A stretch of 64,000 nucleotides of DNA from Calocera cornea HHB12733 (taxonomy: Eukaryota; Basidiomycota; Dacrymycetes; Dacrymycetales; Dacrymycetaceae), in NCBI GenBank assembly GCA_001632435.1, contig KV424079.1:1-64000 (forward strand), in the 5' to 3' direction. A program made the position numbers and the translations under genes. This document shows, one piece after another, positions 1-12,562 of the stretch; the stretch's first letter is position 1; each line of letters opens with the position of its first letter. The notes below the pieces were generated by a model. The model ran no database searches. It was not told the DNA's origin and saw nothing but the letters and a program-made list of their open reading frames with translations.

Positions 1-86
1 TGAATAGCTAGTACCACAACTTGTAGTAGATAGTATAATGGGATCTTGTTGATTTCTATCAGAGGAGTGTCGCTTGTGAGAGACGA

Positions 87-129
87 GATAACGCTTGTCG
101 ATAACGCGGGATAACGACTTCGGATAACG
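87..129. repeat. four copies of GATAACG
   Basis: The heptamer GATAACG occurs at 87, 100, 110 and 123, spaced 10-13 bases apart, in a gene-free stretch at the window edge. A further simple tandem, CAGGCAC three times in a row, lies at 213-233. No function is evident. They could be relics of a repeat element or binding sites for a GATA-type factor, but nothing tests this. Confidence 0.6.
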
Positions 130-731
130 ATATTTGGACAGGGGGAAAACGGCAACTCATATTCGCTACCTAGACAGCATAGTTAAGTAGCTACGGGATT
201 CCTGTATATTCCCAGGCACCAGGCACCAGGCACGAAGCCGTTCCTGGTACCTGACCAAGTGAGACTTGTGTAACCCGGAATCCGTACGGAGCGTTATCTA
301 CGTAACGCCCCTCTAACGCTATGTCGCCAATTGACAAGAGAATCGGATGTACAGTAGTTATTTGACCAGGAGACCCAAAACGATGCGCATATACTTACCT
401 CCTCTGACATGCACCAGAAACAATGGGCCACCGATGCTCAAGCACCTCAGCCTCCTGGACAAGGTATTTTCGTGTGACTCTCGGAGGTAAACAGCAATGT
501 GACAAGTGTGACGTGACGGGTGTGATTTGGAAGAGAGCGTGACAGTTTGAATTGGAGTGAATGGAATAACGCGCCCCCAAATCTATGCAATCACGATGCG
601 CCATCGGTTTGACCTTTGAAAAGGTCATAAATAGGCACATTTTCTGGTGTTTTGCCCCCAGTTCTCGACACTTCCCCCAGGTTCTCAACCTTTCTCCGAG
701 TCTTGAACTTCTCGCCATACCACTCCTCACT

Positions 732-1454
732 ATGACTCCTCAACAACAAGACTCTCTCCTGGAGAAGCATGCAACTGTGCTCCTCCTCAAGGATACGCTT
801 GCGAAGGTGAAGAAGAACGCCATCCTTCGCAGCCATGTCAACAAGGAGAAGCTGGAGAGCACTATACAGAGACTGGAGTCCGAGGTCCACGGTAGGCGCA
901 TATATGCTGCGTTCTTCACTGTTATTCCTGACCCCGCAACAGACGGCCTCAAGCACAAGAAGAGCACTTCAAACAAGGCTACTCCTTCCAAAGGGGCCTG
1001 TCGCAGCAAGGGCTGCAAGGACGACGAGAGTGACGAGTCGGATGGCGAAGAGTCGGACGTCTACTCCGATATGCCAGGCAAAGCACAGGTCACGGAGGAC
1101 GACGAATACGAATTGGCACACTACTTGGCATCTGCTGCGAGCCGCCGGAAGTGGGGCAGCTACGATCAGAATGACTGGGTTGGGTTTGCCGCACGGGTAC
1201 CTGAATGGGAGGAACGTTCAGAGGACGACACTTACCATGTGGCACTTTAGAACAAGAAGCGCAACCGCCGCGGTTGGCGCAACTGGTACAACGGGAACCC
1301 CAAGCGCAAGGAGCGCATCGACTCCCTCGTTGCCGAGTACAAGAAAGAGCTTGAAGAAGACACCCTTGATGGACACGTCAAGTACATCCAGACAGACGAC
1401 GGAGATGTCCAGGAGATCGTCATGGAAGAGTTCTATGATGCCGTGTATTATTGA
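732..1454 (+). CDS. small unknown protein, 3 exons
   Basis: Exons 732-891, 943-1196 and 1251-1454 encode 205 residues of no family I recognise. An in-frame ATG at 585 would add 49 residues. I prefer 732 because a TATA-like CATAAATA lies about 105 bases before it and the protein from there starts with a helical, lysine/glutamate-rich region. The middle is strongly acidic and serine-rich (around residues 75-100). The C-terminal third is basic then acidic, with an Arg/Lys/Trp patch (NKKRNRRGWRNWYNG). Intron 2 (1197-1250) removes an in-frame TAG at 1248-1250; both introns are multiples of three with good GT-AG ends. Could be a nuclear protein or a domesticated transposon fragment; this is not decidable here. 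Confidence 0.55.
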
Positions 1455-3100
1455 AGGCCACGCTGCATGTATGCGCTGACTGTGATCATGACCTCCCACT
1501 TGTACTATTAGCATGCATCAGACGCACATAAATTGTAGATTGTACAGCATTATATCCCACTGCTGCTACAAGAAGCTGCTGCCATCGTCGCCAACAGTGT
1601 AGTCAAAGACATCGATTTTTCCCTCCATATGAACATCACGCCTAAGAAATGGTCAGCTCGGAGTAGGATCAAAGTGTGAGATGGGTCATACACTAACAGC
1701 AAATAGCGCTGCGCCAGAGATTCGTCGGCGAACGACAGATGAGCAACGGGCTGGTCCAGACGCGCAGTATCCTGCTCTAGCGTCCAGCTCGATCTTGGGA
1801 AAGCTTGCCGATCGGTTGGGATATAGAGCCTGACCGACAAACGTTCTGCCGGGAAACTTGACGATCATTGAGATATCTTCAGTGGGCGCGTGCGAATCAC
1901 CGCTTCCGGCTCGCACATGCTGGAAATGCCAGCGAATCCGCGAGGAGGTCATGTAGAATGCGCCGGCGTGTCGCTCCTGTCACTACGGTGACTAGCGAAG
2001 CTCGCACCATGAACAGGAGAGGAGGACGATCCAGGACCACCGTTTCAATCAAAGGTATTGGCATCGATGGAAGGTGTCGACGAGCGAGCTTTGGGCGTCT
2101 GGTACTCTCAGTCTATACAAGGCGCTGTAAATCAGCGACTCAAGCCGACACAAGCCGACAAGGAGGTGGGCCACGAGTTACTTCCACTGATGGTTGCTCA
2201 CGCATGATGATGTCGTCTTAATCACCGGGCGAATATATGCTGATAATGCATGTGCGATTCCAGTTATCGGAGGGTATTACACTCCGTCTCTCGGATCCAT
2301 GACCTGGAGAAAGGTCTCGGTGAATGTCATCTTTCAGGAGCGGCATGAGGGACGCACGATGCGTACATTCCAAGCTCGCGCGGGCAGAGTCGGACATGAG
2401 GGCGCACGGCATAACGGCCATAGAGCATCGCTCAGGTCGTCCAGACCACAGAACAGAGCGGCACCGGTGGGATGTTACGCGCCGCCCGTTCAGCGCTGCG
2501 TCCTGAATGATCCGTGACCGTCCATTGCCTGACCACCGCGCTACTTGCTTCTGTTGCAGTCGCGATGTCGTCGGTCTCACAGAAGTCGATCCAGTGCTCG
2601 CCGTCGAGCGTGGTGCACACTGTACCTGCTTCTCAGCGCCTGTGTCAATGGCATTAGTACTGACACAGCGAGTAACAAAGGCGCGTCAGACTAGATAACC
2701 GAGCCGTAAGACAACAGCATCCCGCTCAGGTTCGGTTGCGTACATATCATTCAGAAGACCGCCAAGTGCGAACCATCGGATATCTTGGCATAGACGTGGA
2801 TTTCATAATTAAGGTAGTGTCTGTGATGCGAGTGCGACTACCGACCCCAGGAATTCGGAGGCAATCGAAGCCTTGACTTATTTTCATCACGTGATTCGGG
2901 GTCAGACGCGCATCTGGCTCCGCTCGCCTGCCGCGCCATCCCTCGTCCTCGCACCATCATCTGTCTCTTGTCGGTCACCGCCCTTTCCTACTTCCCACTC
3001 CACTCGACGCCCCTCAATCCCGGACATACGCCATAGACTCGAACATCCAACCTGGCGTTGACTTAATCGGTCGCAAGCACTCCCGGTCAAGAGCCCGCAC
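1455..3100. other. no recognisable gene
   Basis: About 1.6 kb with only short overlapping open frames on both strands, none with a recognisable motif or convincing splicing. The last ~200 bases form the 5' region of the INCENP gene. The content could be decayed mobile DNA, but I see no terminal repeats. Confidence 0.5.
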
Positions 3101-6100
3101 ATGGCGGCAACAGCAACCTTCGTCGCCTCCCACGGGCTGCAAACATGGGCCCTTCAAGTGCGCACAAGGATCGCGCGCCAGTCCGAGATGGCGACGCTCC
3201 ACGACATGATTAGCGCACAGGGTGACCAGTGGCTGGATGCGTACTTTGAAGATCTGATGAAGGCGGGGCCGCAGTCTGGGTGCGTCCACCGCGTCCAGAG
3301 CTAGGAGGGTGGAGCTGATCTTGGTTTGAAGGGGTATTGCGGAGCTCGTCAAGACGCCTGGGAAGAAGAAGGATGGCTTACGTACTAGAGCGGTCGCGGC
3401 AAGTGCGGCCGCCAAAAGTGCCAAACTGGCTGCCGCGAACAAGGTGAGTCCACGCGCGTCGTTGGTCTGGGTAGCACAGGGCTGACAAGTGGGCCGATAA
3501 GGAGAACGCGCCGCCCACTGTCCAGCCAGCCATCAAGAAGACGAATCGGTTCCAGCACGCCTTGCTCGCAGCCAAGGACAATCAGGTGGAAGAACCTGTT
3601 CTCGATGCCGAGGCACCGCCTCCCAAGAAGCGTGGTCGGCCTAAGAAACTCAACCCTCTCGAAGCTCCGGAAGAACCTATTGATGTCTTGACCGATCCGT
3701 CAGTTCGCGGCGCAGAGGCACTTCCAGCGGTTCCTGTCAAGAAAGGGCGGCCTGCCAAGGCAAAGGGAGCGAAGGGCAAGAAGCCCAAGACGCTGGCGCC
3801 CAAGCCGGATCCGCAGCCGGTGCCTCCACCCCAGGCAGAAGAAGCCGTGGATGAAGTTGAAGAAACGGAGGACGCCAACGCCAACGTGCTTGTACACGAC
3901 TTCGCTGCTCCACCGGTTATGGGCCAGTCTGCGTTGACGCCCATCACGTCACCTGCCCATACTCCTGCTTCTCCGATGCCAAGGAAGACCCTTTCGCCTG
4001 TTCATCCCGCCATCTCTCCGCTGAAGATGTCCGCATATCAAACAGCCGATTCACCTACTAAAGCACCAGTGGATGAGGAGACCCTGCCCGAGGTTGACGA
4101 CTTGGATGATGATCTCGTCCGGTCTCAACCTCATGATGTTGATATCGCTCTCACGGTGCCCGAGGCAGTGTCATTGTCCATCATTCGGGAGGATGAGGAA
4201 GCCACTTCTCCGCCTGCGTCTCATCCCGCACTACCCCCCGTAGTCGCTGTCGAACCCGCCCCACCGAAGCCCGCATCTCCGAAGCTCTCCCAACCGAGCT
4301 TGGACGAGTTTGCGACCGCTCCACTACCTACCCGGCCGCCTCGCACCACCCTTGCCAATGCAGCTAATGGTATGCTGCATGCGGCGCATGCCAACGCTGG
4401 TCCACCGCCTGTGCAGTTGCAGCGGGCGTCTGTTGGTCTTCGTAGCTCTTGGCTTACGAAGGCTCTGCGAGAGGAGCATGGGATGGCTGCCGTCCCGGCT
4501 GTACCACCGGCCGTCGTCAACACTAAGCAACCGACACAGTCTGCTCCATCCGCTCACAAGCGCACGTCTTCGGAACTCGACGCACCGGAGACCACATCTG
4601 CCCCATCCGTATCGCAGGAACCAGCTACGAAGATCCGCAAAATTACCCCTGTTGCGGAGAAGGAGCCCTCCAAGAGCCTGCGGAGCGAGACAGACTTTGC
4701 GGAGGACGACCAAGAGACGGGCGTCTTTGCGCGCATCAAGGGCAAGGTCGAAGGCTTGCTGGTCCGCGCCGACAAGGACGATGATGTCAAGACCCAGACC
4801 GACGACAACTCGGAGAGCAGCTTCAGTCTGAAGAGACTAACGAGTAGACTCAGTGTCTCCGACCTCGTCGGTATGTTCGAAGGTCGATCCAGCAGTCATC
4901 CGGAGAAGCAGAAGGCGTCATCCCTTAGTGAAGCGGGGCCCATCTCTGACAAGGTTGTCGAGAGTGGCATACAGCTGCTGCAGTCCACGACCCCGCTTCA
5001 TTCGCCGTCTCGCCCAACAAGGCAAGCTACTGTTCGAGCCACGAAGGCCAATGTGGACGCAGCCGTTGCCACGAAGGCCTTTGCCTGGGCGACCCTTTCC
5101 CCTACTCGAAATGTACCCTTGTCGTCCGTTCAGACTACGCAACCTACGTCGCAGTCCACGCAGTCGAACACTTTGACATACGTCGCTGATGCGGAAGCAT
5201 TGGACAACATTCCAGGCACCTTCACCCAAGATACTGCCGTTGCCTCCCAAACCACTGATGGCGGCAAGCCTGGCTTGGCTCCGCCATCCCGTACAACCTC
5301 CACTGACGATGTGGACGATGTGGAGAACATTGTGGGGCGCGATCTCGAGTCGGCGCCACAGATGTCGGCAAGGCAAAAGGGGAAAGCTCCTGTTCGCGCC
5401 GTGGAGGAGCGATACCTGTTCGAAGGCTCGGGAGAGACGAGCATGTTCGCTACTTACGATCACACTGGGAAGGGTACATTGCACGAGAATGCGATCTCGA
5501 GCCAGTCAAATGCTGTGAGCATAGTCCTACACACGACTTTGTACCAATGCTGACCGCTGTGTAGCTGGCTGCATCGACCACGACCACTGTCATGTTGGGA
5601 ACGTCGACATCATCTCAACTGCCACCGACCTCATCTCAACCTGTACCTGGCCTGTTTGCGCAAGCGGGTGCCTTCGTCTCCAAGGCCCTCGGCATGAGTG
5701 CCTCGACCGGACCTGGTAACACACAGTCGCTCAAGACGAACCCCCAGCCCGTGAAATCCTTGCAACTTGCTGCTGCCGCTGCTAAGAAGGTTAGTGGATG
5801 CGTTGTATTATCGTACGTTCACCACTCATTTGTTCTCTAGGAGCAGATGGAGAAAGACCGCAAAGCGGCACGTGCAAAGGAGATTGAAGAACGTCGCATT
5901 GCGGTTGCACAGCGAAAGCAGGACGAAGAGAAAAACAAAGAAGAAGATGCCAGGAAGACCAAAGTGGCAGAGCTAGAAAGGCGCAAGAGAGAGAGGGAAG
6001 AGGCATCTGCTGCGTCTCGGGCGAGATTGTACAAGACGAAAGTGGTGAGTGTCATTGTGAGGTCTACAAGCATTCAATAACTTACTTTCATTCAGTCGTC

Positions 6101-6989
6101 TGATGATGAGCCAAACAAGAAGCGCAAGCTCACCACGGATGCTGAACGCAAGCCCATGCCCCTCAAGAAGGCGCCGTCTCAGGATACATTGCGGAAGGGC
6201 ATGAAGACGCCAACACCCGGCGCGGGCTCATCCACCATTCTCAAGTCGAGTAAGCCTGGTGCACCTTCCAACCGCACTGCCAACAACGCAACATCAGCAT
6301 CGACTTTGAACAAGTCGACCAGCTCTATCTATCCTGCATTGCCCTCAGAGCGCGAAGCTACTGCTAATCTCTCCACCAAGACTCATGCCTCATCGTCAAC
6401 CACCAGCGAGGCAGTCAACATAGGGCCTTCAGCCTTGAAAGGGGGTGCGCTTCGCACCTCCGTCATGAAGACCACAGTGGCCACTGGCGCAATGCGAGAG
6501 CCAAAGGTCAAGGAGTCGGTGGGCGATAGCAAACAGCCCCTGCAGAATGTGCAGGCATCGATGCAAGCTAGGGCGCAGGCACAGATGCAGGCAGCACAGG
6601 CTCAAGTTCAAGAGCAAGCTCGCATGGCTTCGGAGCAAATTGTGCTGCCCGACATTGCTAGCGAGTGCGTGCAATGTTCGTTCTCGCTGTGTCGTAATCT
6701 GACCACGATCATCAATAGGTACTCCAACTCTGACGACGAGGATCGCGTACGGAACTACGTCATTCCGGATTGGGCGAACTCCCCCTATCTTCGCAACCAG
6801 TTGGAAGCACAGAGCAACATCAACCCAGATGACATTTTTGGCGCCATCCGTCCTTTGCATATGGACGAGATTTTCCGCACCAGGCAGAGTCGTTTCAGGG
6901 CTCGCACAAGCTCGGCGAACTGGGCCGGACAAGACAGGCTTACGCCTCAAGAGGAAATGGAGTATGCTCGCCGTATGGGCTTCCTGTAA
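3101..6989 (+). CDS. INCENP: INCENP/Sli15/Pic1 homologue, inner centromere protein
   Basis: Seven exons (3101-3279, 3332-3443, 3502-5514, 5565-5789, 5841-6044, 6096-6664, 6719-6989) give 1190 residues. INCENP is the scaffold of the chromosomal passenger complex: its N-terminus binds survivin/borealin-type partners at centromeres and its C-terminal IN-box binds and activates Aurora kinase. Seen here: a compact N-terminal helical domain (residues 1-60); a long Ser/Pro/Lys-rich disordered middle with AT-hook-like KKRGRPKK and KKGRPAKAK patches near residues 115-165; a charged Glu/Lys/Arg single helix around 845-910; and the IN-box at the C-terminus, with LPDIASEYSNSDDEDR, PDWANSPYLR, NPDDIFG and RFRARTSSANW. 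The Thr-Ser-Ser motif is the Aurora phosphorylation site of the family. All junctions keep phase; the IN-box is split by the last intron. Convergent with the endonuclease V gene. Confidence 0.93.
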
Positions 6990-7335
6990 CACGTTTGCGT
7001 TTCATCATTCTTCCTATCACTTCGACTTCTGTACTTCTTGATCCGTCCTTTCTGTCGCTGGCTTCCATCACATCAGCAGTGCTGCAATCGCGTTCACCCT
7101 CCACACTTTGCATGTAAGTTTTACCCTATCAACTCCGCTCCACATAGGGGCCTCTGACCACCTACCATACCTGTTCAGCGGTCATCATTCGTTTATCCTC
7201 ACTTCTACGCACATACCGTAATTGTAATGCATGGATTATCACAGTCGCGGCTCATTTAGGTATCCACGTAAAGATGGACACTCGGCAGGTGTAATTGAAT
7301 TGACTGGACAGTCTTCTGGTCTTCGCCTCGGGTTG

Positions 7336-8558
7336 CTATGATCCGGCGGTGCGGCTGGTAGCGGCGACACGAGATATCTTATCCGCCAGCCGGATAGGTT
7401 CAGGAATCTTGTACTTGCCCATTGCAAGTGTGACCCGCATTGCCGTATCCAGGGAGATGCGATGCCCCGGAGAGACGAAGAGTGGTGCTCTTGAAGTAGA
7501 AGGAATCAGCGCCTATCAAGATTCAGCAGTCGTTGATGAGTACCTCTAATGAACCTGACATACCGCACCGGCGTAGGCATCTTGAGTAGGAGTATACAGG
7601 CCGAACCATGAACCATGGTCAGGAAGCCTGCTGCGTATCATATCACGCATCCCATGCTGTGTCGAGCGCCAATGTCCGCTGGCTGTCGACCGCAAGTCCG
7701 GCGGTAGGCTGTCCGGGTGATGAGGCAGAAAGTTCTTGGCGACTCCAATCTAGGAACGAGATCAATGAGAGGTTCTGGTCGACATGCGCCTAGCACGCAC
7801 TGTAGGGACATTCGCCTGTACTCCCACTACACAAGCAACACCGGTTTCGCGAATGTGCAGCCTCCCGTTTCCATCAACCAGGAAGACCTGAGGAAACTGG
7901 TCCTGCTGTCCCTCCACCTCGAGCTTGTCCCGCAGGGCGTCGATGAGATCCAAGTATGCCGGAGCCTCTCGATAGGACAAAAAGGTTGGGATGTATGGTA
8001 CGTCCATGTGGATGGCATGGGTGATCGAAGATCGCAGCTAGATGTGCTGGATCAGCACATGCAAGGAAGCGTATGAACGGTTTAGACGGACCTCGAGACT
8101 TGGATACTCGACAACAACGAGCGTCGCGTACGCGTCCGCCTCGTCGACACCGATGACTACCTCTTCATGGGGGCCATGTGATCCCTCCACGTCTTTCGTA
8201 GCACTTTCTGGGTGGGAGACGAAGCTGATATCCAGTCCGCCGACGTATCGCAGCCCACTGATGCCAAGGCCACTGGGATCGATGTGATGGACATGTGGAA
8301 CGTCAAAATCGCGGTAGTCGTCACGTCCCTGCGGATCGTCTTCTGGACTAACTTTGACGGAGAAAGACAGGTCGCGGTCGTCGAATATGAGCGATTGTCG
8401 GAGCGCAAGCTGCTCGCTGTCTAGACGGTGAGCCGAGACGGAAAGCGGACGTAACTGCAATCCCCGACTTGCCTTGTCCACTGCTCAATCAGTTGACTGT
8501 GCTCCGCGGTCATTCGGTTCGCATAAGTATCTTTGAACTCCATTGCTGCGGTGTCCAT
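7336..8558 (-). CDS. ENDOV: endonuclease V (deoxyinosine/inosine-specific)
   Basis: Five exons on the minus strand (8558-8473, 8416-8092, 8037-7801, 7749-7564, 7512-7336) give 336 residues. Endonuclease V cleaves the second phosphodiester bond 3' to inosine; eukaryotic forms act mainly on RNA. The family motifs appear in order: GGLDISF with the first catalytic Asp (residue 92), YIPTFLSYREAP with the catalytic Glu (162), LVDGNGRLH with the next catalytic Asp (193), PTIGVAKNF created by splicing intron 3, and the C-terminal APLFVSPGHRISLDTA ... RLADKISR. Intron 1 (8417-8472) is GC-AG with the strong donor GCAAGT: no GT donor there keeps the phase and joins QLIEQW to EQLALRQ. The other introns are 51-54 nt GT-AG. 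The start is the ATG at 8558; an internal ATG five codons later is possible. It ends about 350 bases from the convergent INCENP gene. Confidence 0.9.
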
Positions 8559-10702
8559 GACTGATTTGGGAGAGTTACAGGACAGTGAGGTGAGGATGGT
8601 GACGTCGAAGACTGCGAAACCGTGCTCGCTGTCGTGGCCTCTGCAAGGACACCATGGCCGATGGTCGTGACTCGGCTGGTGACTGTGAAGGGTACGGCCC
8701 AACCGAGCTTGACTGGATTCTCCATATCTCGAGCACAAACCCGTGTCACGAAGCGTCTGTTGTGCTTGCTGCCGAAACTTGCCGGCATACGGGTCTCTGG
8801 AACAAGCTTCTGTGGATGCGGAGTATTCGGCGCTCGTTTCTGCTGTGTGCCTCCGAAGAGAACAACCGTGTGTTCCTTCGTTTGCAAGAACAAAAGTGCC
8901 GACAGCACGCATGCAGCCGGTACGGTGCGTCCTCATGCCACCCCAAAACCGCGGATTAACGCCCTTTTGACGTCTTCTATCAACCCGCTGAAGGCGCCTT
9001 CCCACGGATCGGTCTACGGCACTGCATACCGTCACGTATACCTCGTCTTCATCGGTCTGGAAACGACTTCTGGAGCTTTGGCACCCAAGTTAGGAGCTTA
9101 CACCGCGCTCTATGTGACCCTTCGATATTTGTCGCGATGTTATTATGGGACGGACATTTGCACTCCTTCCTAGGCTTCGCTTATCCTGTCATGACCGTTC
9201 ACGCCCCAGATATGGATGTTCGAAGGGACGCGAAGAACGATGATATCGACATTGACGTGGACTGCTACCTGTGCTTCGAAGCCATGCGATCGAAATGCTG
9301 TACCTTCCTTCCTCTCGTTCCACTTCTCGGCACCGCTATAGCCCGCCTCGATGATTTTCACACCCACCCTTTTTAGTGCACCAAACTCTGGACCTCTGTG
9401 GATATGTCAGGTGCGCGGCCGCCTTCGACAGGGACACTAGAAGCGTTTCGAAATCCACACAGCAGCCCATCCGAGTTCCGAGCTTGAGACTGAACTTTCA
9501 TCCCTAACCCCGCCTCAATCGGTCGTTCAGTTCGATGAAGTTATACATGTTATCGGCGACATCGTTTCCGGTTTAGCAGCGCTACCCTGGATACTCCGTT
9601 GGTGATACGAGTTTGCCTCCCGAATCTTCTGCCAGGACTCGCTCATCTGCCTGAGTACCTCTTGATTTCCCTTTTCCCAATACCTCATCTTGACGAAGAA
9701 ACTTCAATCACCTCTGGGAACTACAACAGGGGTCCCGCGCAAGCTTTCAGTGACTGTGACAGAGCCGCAATAAGATCGCCTCATTCTGGTGGGCTGATGT
9801 CTGCTTTCTGCAGGCTCTGGGCCCTTGAATGTCGTCCATGCAGCTCAAGGCTAGAGCTACAATCCGGAAGCCACGGCACTCGTTCCCATCTTACGGCCTG
9901 TCCTGGGATCGCCTGTCCATCAAGCTGTTCACGGTGCGTGTGGGGTGATCAATCTTCTTGAAACGTTGCGTAACAAACCGGAATTGTAGCGCTGATGACG
10001 TACAGTTGTCCTCCTATTCCGTGTATTCCTTGTAAGCGCGGTTCTCCATGCAGCTTCGCTCTTGATATTGTACCTTGTGGCAGGATACTCTCTGACCACC
10101 CGCACCGGATCATCACGCCGCAATCTCGAGTTTATTCTTGGCATCCTGCTCTCTGACCACCCCCAGGGTTTACTTGTGCAGGTTGAGTAAGTGCCGAGAG
10201 TGTCCGCTTCTTCCCGCCGCCAATTTTCCATCTCAATTTCTATGCGCTAGAAATCCCTTCCTTCGTAAACGAATGCGCGTCAACTTCGAGCCGGCGGTAT
10301 GCCACATGCAGACGGTATCCTATGCCGTTGATTGGCTGCCCCTTCTGCATCTCAAGCGGCGCGAAGCCGCCAGTCAGGGTGATATGGAAGAACAATGGCC
10401 CATCAAAAGGGGCCGTTCCACAGGCTCTGATCGGACTGCCATCAACAATCATGATTCTGCCCACTGCCAAATAGAGGATTGACCCGAGCTGTGGCCTGCT
10501 TCGGCTGTTCGCCGCGTGCGCCCTGCTATCTAGATACGGCTTCGGAAGGCGCTCGGTGGCCGCTCTGAGGGGAATTGACCGTGCTTCTGCGCCCTACGTA
10601 CTCTAGTCAGTCACCCGGTAGGTTTTGCCGAGAAGCAAGCAGCCGGCTCGGGGTTGGCCGGTGATGCAGGGATTGAGGCGCACGCCTCCACGCCCGTTTT
10701 TC
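8559..10702. other. gene-poor stretch, no supported gene
   Basis: Roughly 2.1 kb between divergent genes. Several open frames of 60-180 codons exist on both strands but none shows family motifs. The best candidate is a minus-strand frame of about 75 codons at 10240-10470, too short to call. The region holds the promoters of the endonuclease V gene (left) and the methyltransferase gene (right). Confidence 0.45.
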
Positions 10703-10709
10703 TATAAAA
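10703..10709 (+). promoter_or_regulatory. TATA box of methyltransferase gene
   Basis: TATAAAA lies 131 bases before the ATG at 10840, a usual distance for a fungal gene with a short 5' leader. Confidence 0.6.
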
Positions 10710-10839
10710 TGCGGCGGGGCTCAACTCCAGCAGGCCCATGCAGCGTCGTCCCTGACCTGACACAGCGCCGCAACCCCGCCAATTGTGTGACCGACTCAGC
10801 TTATCTCATTTAACCTCCGGCACTCTATTCAAGACGACC

Positions 10840-12073
10840 ATGGCATCGGCGACTGGCCCGCCCTCCCCGCTGCGTGAGGTGCACGGGCGGATGTTCAACT
10901 CGCAAAACTCGGTGAGACATGCTTCGCGCGCTTCGCCATTGTTCTGCCTGTTAGCGCCCGCGCACTGGCTGACATCATTCCCTGTGCCCTTTATAGCAAT
11001 ACACGCTTCCGGCTGATCAAGTCGAGTACGATCGGCTGGACAAGCAGCATTTGATGCACAAACTTTCTCTGGGTGCTCTGTACTACCCGATCGATCTGGT
11101 GCAGAAAGCCCTTGACCCCGTCGACGGCGAGCAGAAGGCCATCATGGACCTCGGCACGGGCAGCGGCATCTGGGCTGTCGAGATGGCCGTTGCATTCCCG
11201 ACTGTCCAAGTGGTGGGCTTCGATCTCGCGCCACAGATGAGTAGGCCGCGACCGCCCAACTGCCAGTGAGTCTGTTTGGAACCTGAAGGAGTCGGGCGTG
11301 CTTAGAGCGGCGGACTGTGCGATGCAGCTTTGACCAGGGTGACTTCCTCCACGGTATGGGGCGGTACGCGGGCCAATTTGACGTTGTCCATGCACGCTCT
11401 GTAAACCAAACTGTAAGCTGTGCGGCAGGGTATCCTGACGTGTGCTCACCTACGTAATCTGTAGATCAAGAACCATGTTCTATACATGCACGAGCTCGCG
11501 CTTCTTCTCAAGCCGGGCGGAGTGTTGCTGATGATCGATGGCTATCTCTCCTTCACCGACACCGCCTATCGCAACCTGAACCCGGTGCCTGAGGGCGCGC
11601 CCGGGCACTCGTACGTGGTCAACCTGCTCGCCACGGCGCGCGTGGCCATGAAGGCGCGGGGCAGCCAGCCTGACAGCGCCGTGATGCAGCGCGGCTGGGT
11701 GGAAGGCAGCGGCCTGTTCGAGAACGTCGGGAGCCGGGTCGTGTATACCCCCATCGGGGCATGGTACAGCGGTACGTACCGTGCCGTTCCGGGCTGGCTG
11801 TGGCGCCCGTTCAAGATCAAGTGAAGATTGACTTGCGTCCGCGATGATGATGCAGGGCAGGACCCCAACTCGCGCCGGCTGAACACGATCGGGGCGACGA
11901 TGAGGGAGAACCTGCTGGCGTTCCTTGGTGCGATCCGGCCGCTGCTCATCTCGCATGGGATGGACCAGGACCAGGTCGACCACGAGATCGCCAATGCCGA
12001 GGAGGAGGTGCGGAGTGAGAACAGGCGGTACTACACGCAGTGGCACTACTGCTGGGCGACGAAGAAAGAGTAG
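10840..12073 (+). CDS. LaeA-like SAM-dependent methyltransferase
   Basis: Exons 10840-10911, 10997-11265, 11328-11412, 11465-11771 and 11856-12073 encode 316 residues. The fold is a class I SAM methyltransferase: motif I IMDLGTGSGIWAVEMA (glycines near residues 76-80), the post-I acidic strand VVGFDLAP, motif II-like FDVVHARSV, and LLKPGGVLLMIDGY. The motif wording matches the large UMTA/LaeA-type fungal family, whose members act on small molecules or as regulators of secondary metabolism. The substrate cannot be read from sequence. The N-terminal YDRLDKQHLMHKLSLG block is also typical of this family. The gene is not directly next to the monooxygenase array (8 kb away), so a shared pathway is only a possibility. 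Confidence 0.85.
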
Positions 12074-12562
12074 GGCTGAATGCGCGTAGCGGGAATGATC
12101 TGCCGAAACAACAAGGATACAGAGGGTTGAGTTCGCGTCAGACAGTGACTTTGATAGGAACTATTTGCGGCGCGGCGGGATTGAATGCCTCGTGTGCTGC
12201 TTCCCGCTGTCCATTATCGTGTGAATGATTGTAATATACATGGACAGCCTCCCGCCGGGCCTTGTTCCTCCGTGCATCGGCCGTTCTGCCCGCTTCCCGT
12301 TGTAATGACAACCAAGAGAACGCGGTCGGCATTGAGTGAACCCTGTCCGGCCTCACTTCGGCACACACCTCGCCCGCGCGCCAAGAAGGGCTTACCTAAG
12401 CAAGCTGTGCATTGCAGCGGCGCACCGGGCCTGCTCAGTCACCCGAGCACAGAGCCGTAGCCACGCACACACGTACACAGACGACGACCAGCACAGACAG
12501 CTAGCTGGCGTGCACTTATCCCCGCATACACCGGTCTCGCTCCAGCCAGCGGATTGACCGGG
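12074..12562. other. intergenic, promoter region
   Basis: About 490 bases separating two plus-strand genes. There is no open frame of note and no clear TATA box; CA-rich stretches around 12465-12495 may be part of the 5' leader of the next gene. Confidence 0.5.

Noticed and set aside
8622..9173. Plus-strand frame of 183 codons upstream of endonuclease V
   Set aside because: Starts at a non-ATG codon, is Cys-rich without pattern, and the opposite strand is equally open; no support as a gene.
10240..10470. Minus-strand open frame of about 75 codons with protein-like wording (MAVGRIMIVDG...)
   Set aside because: No family motif, no convincing neighbouring exons in phase, and it overlaps the likely upstream region of the methyltransferase gene. 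Kept only as a possible exon of an unresolved gene.
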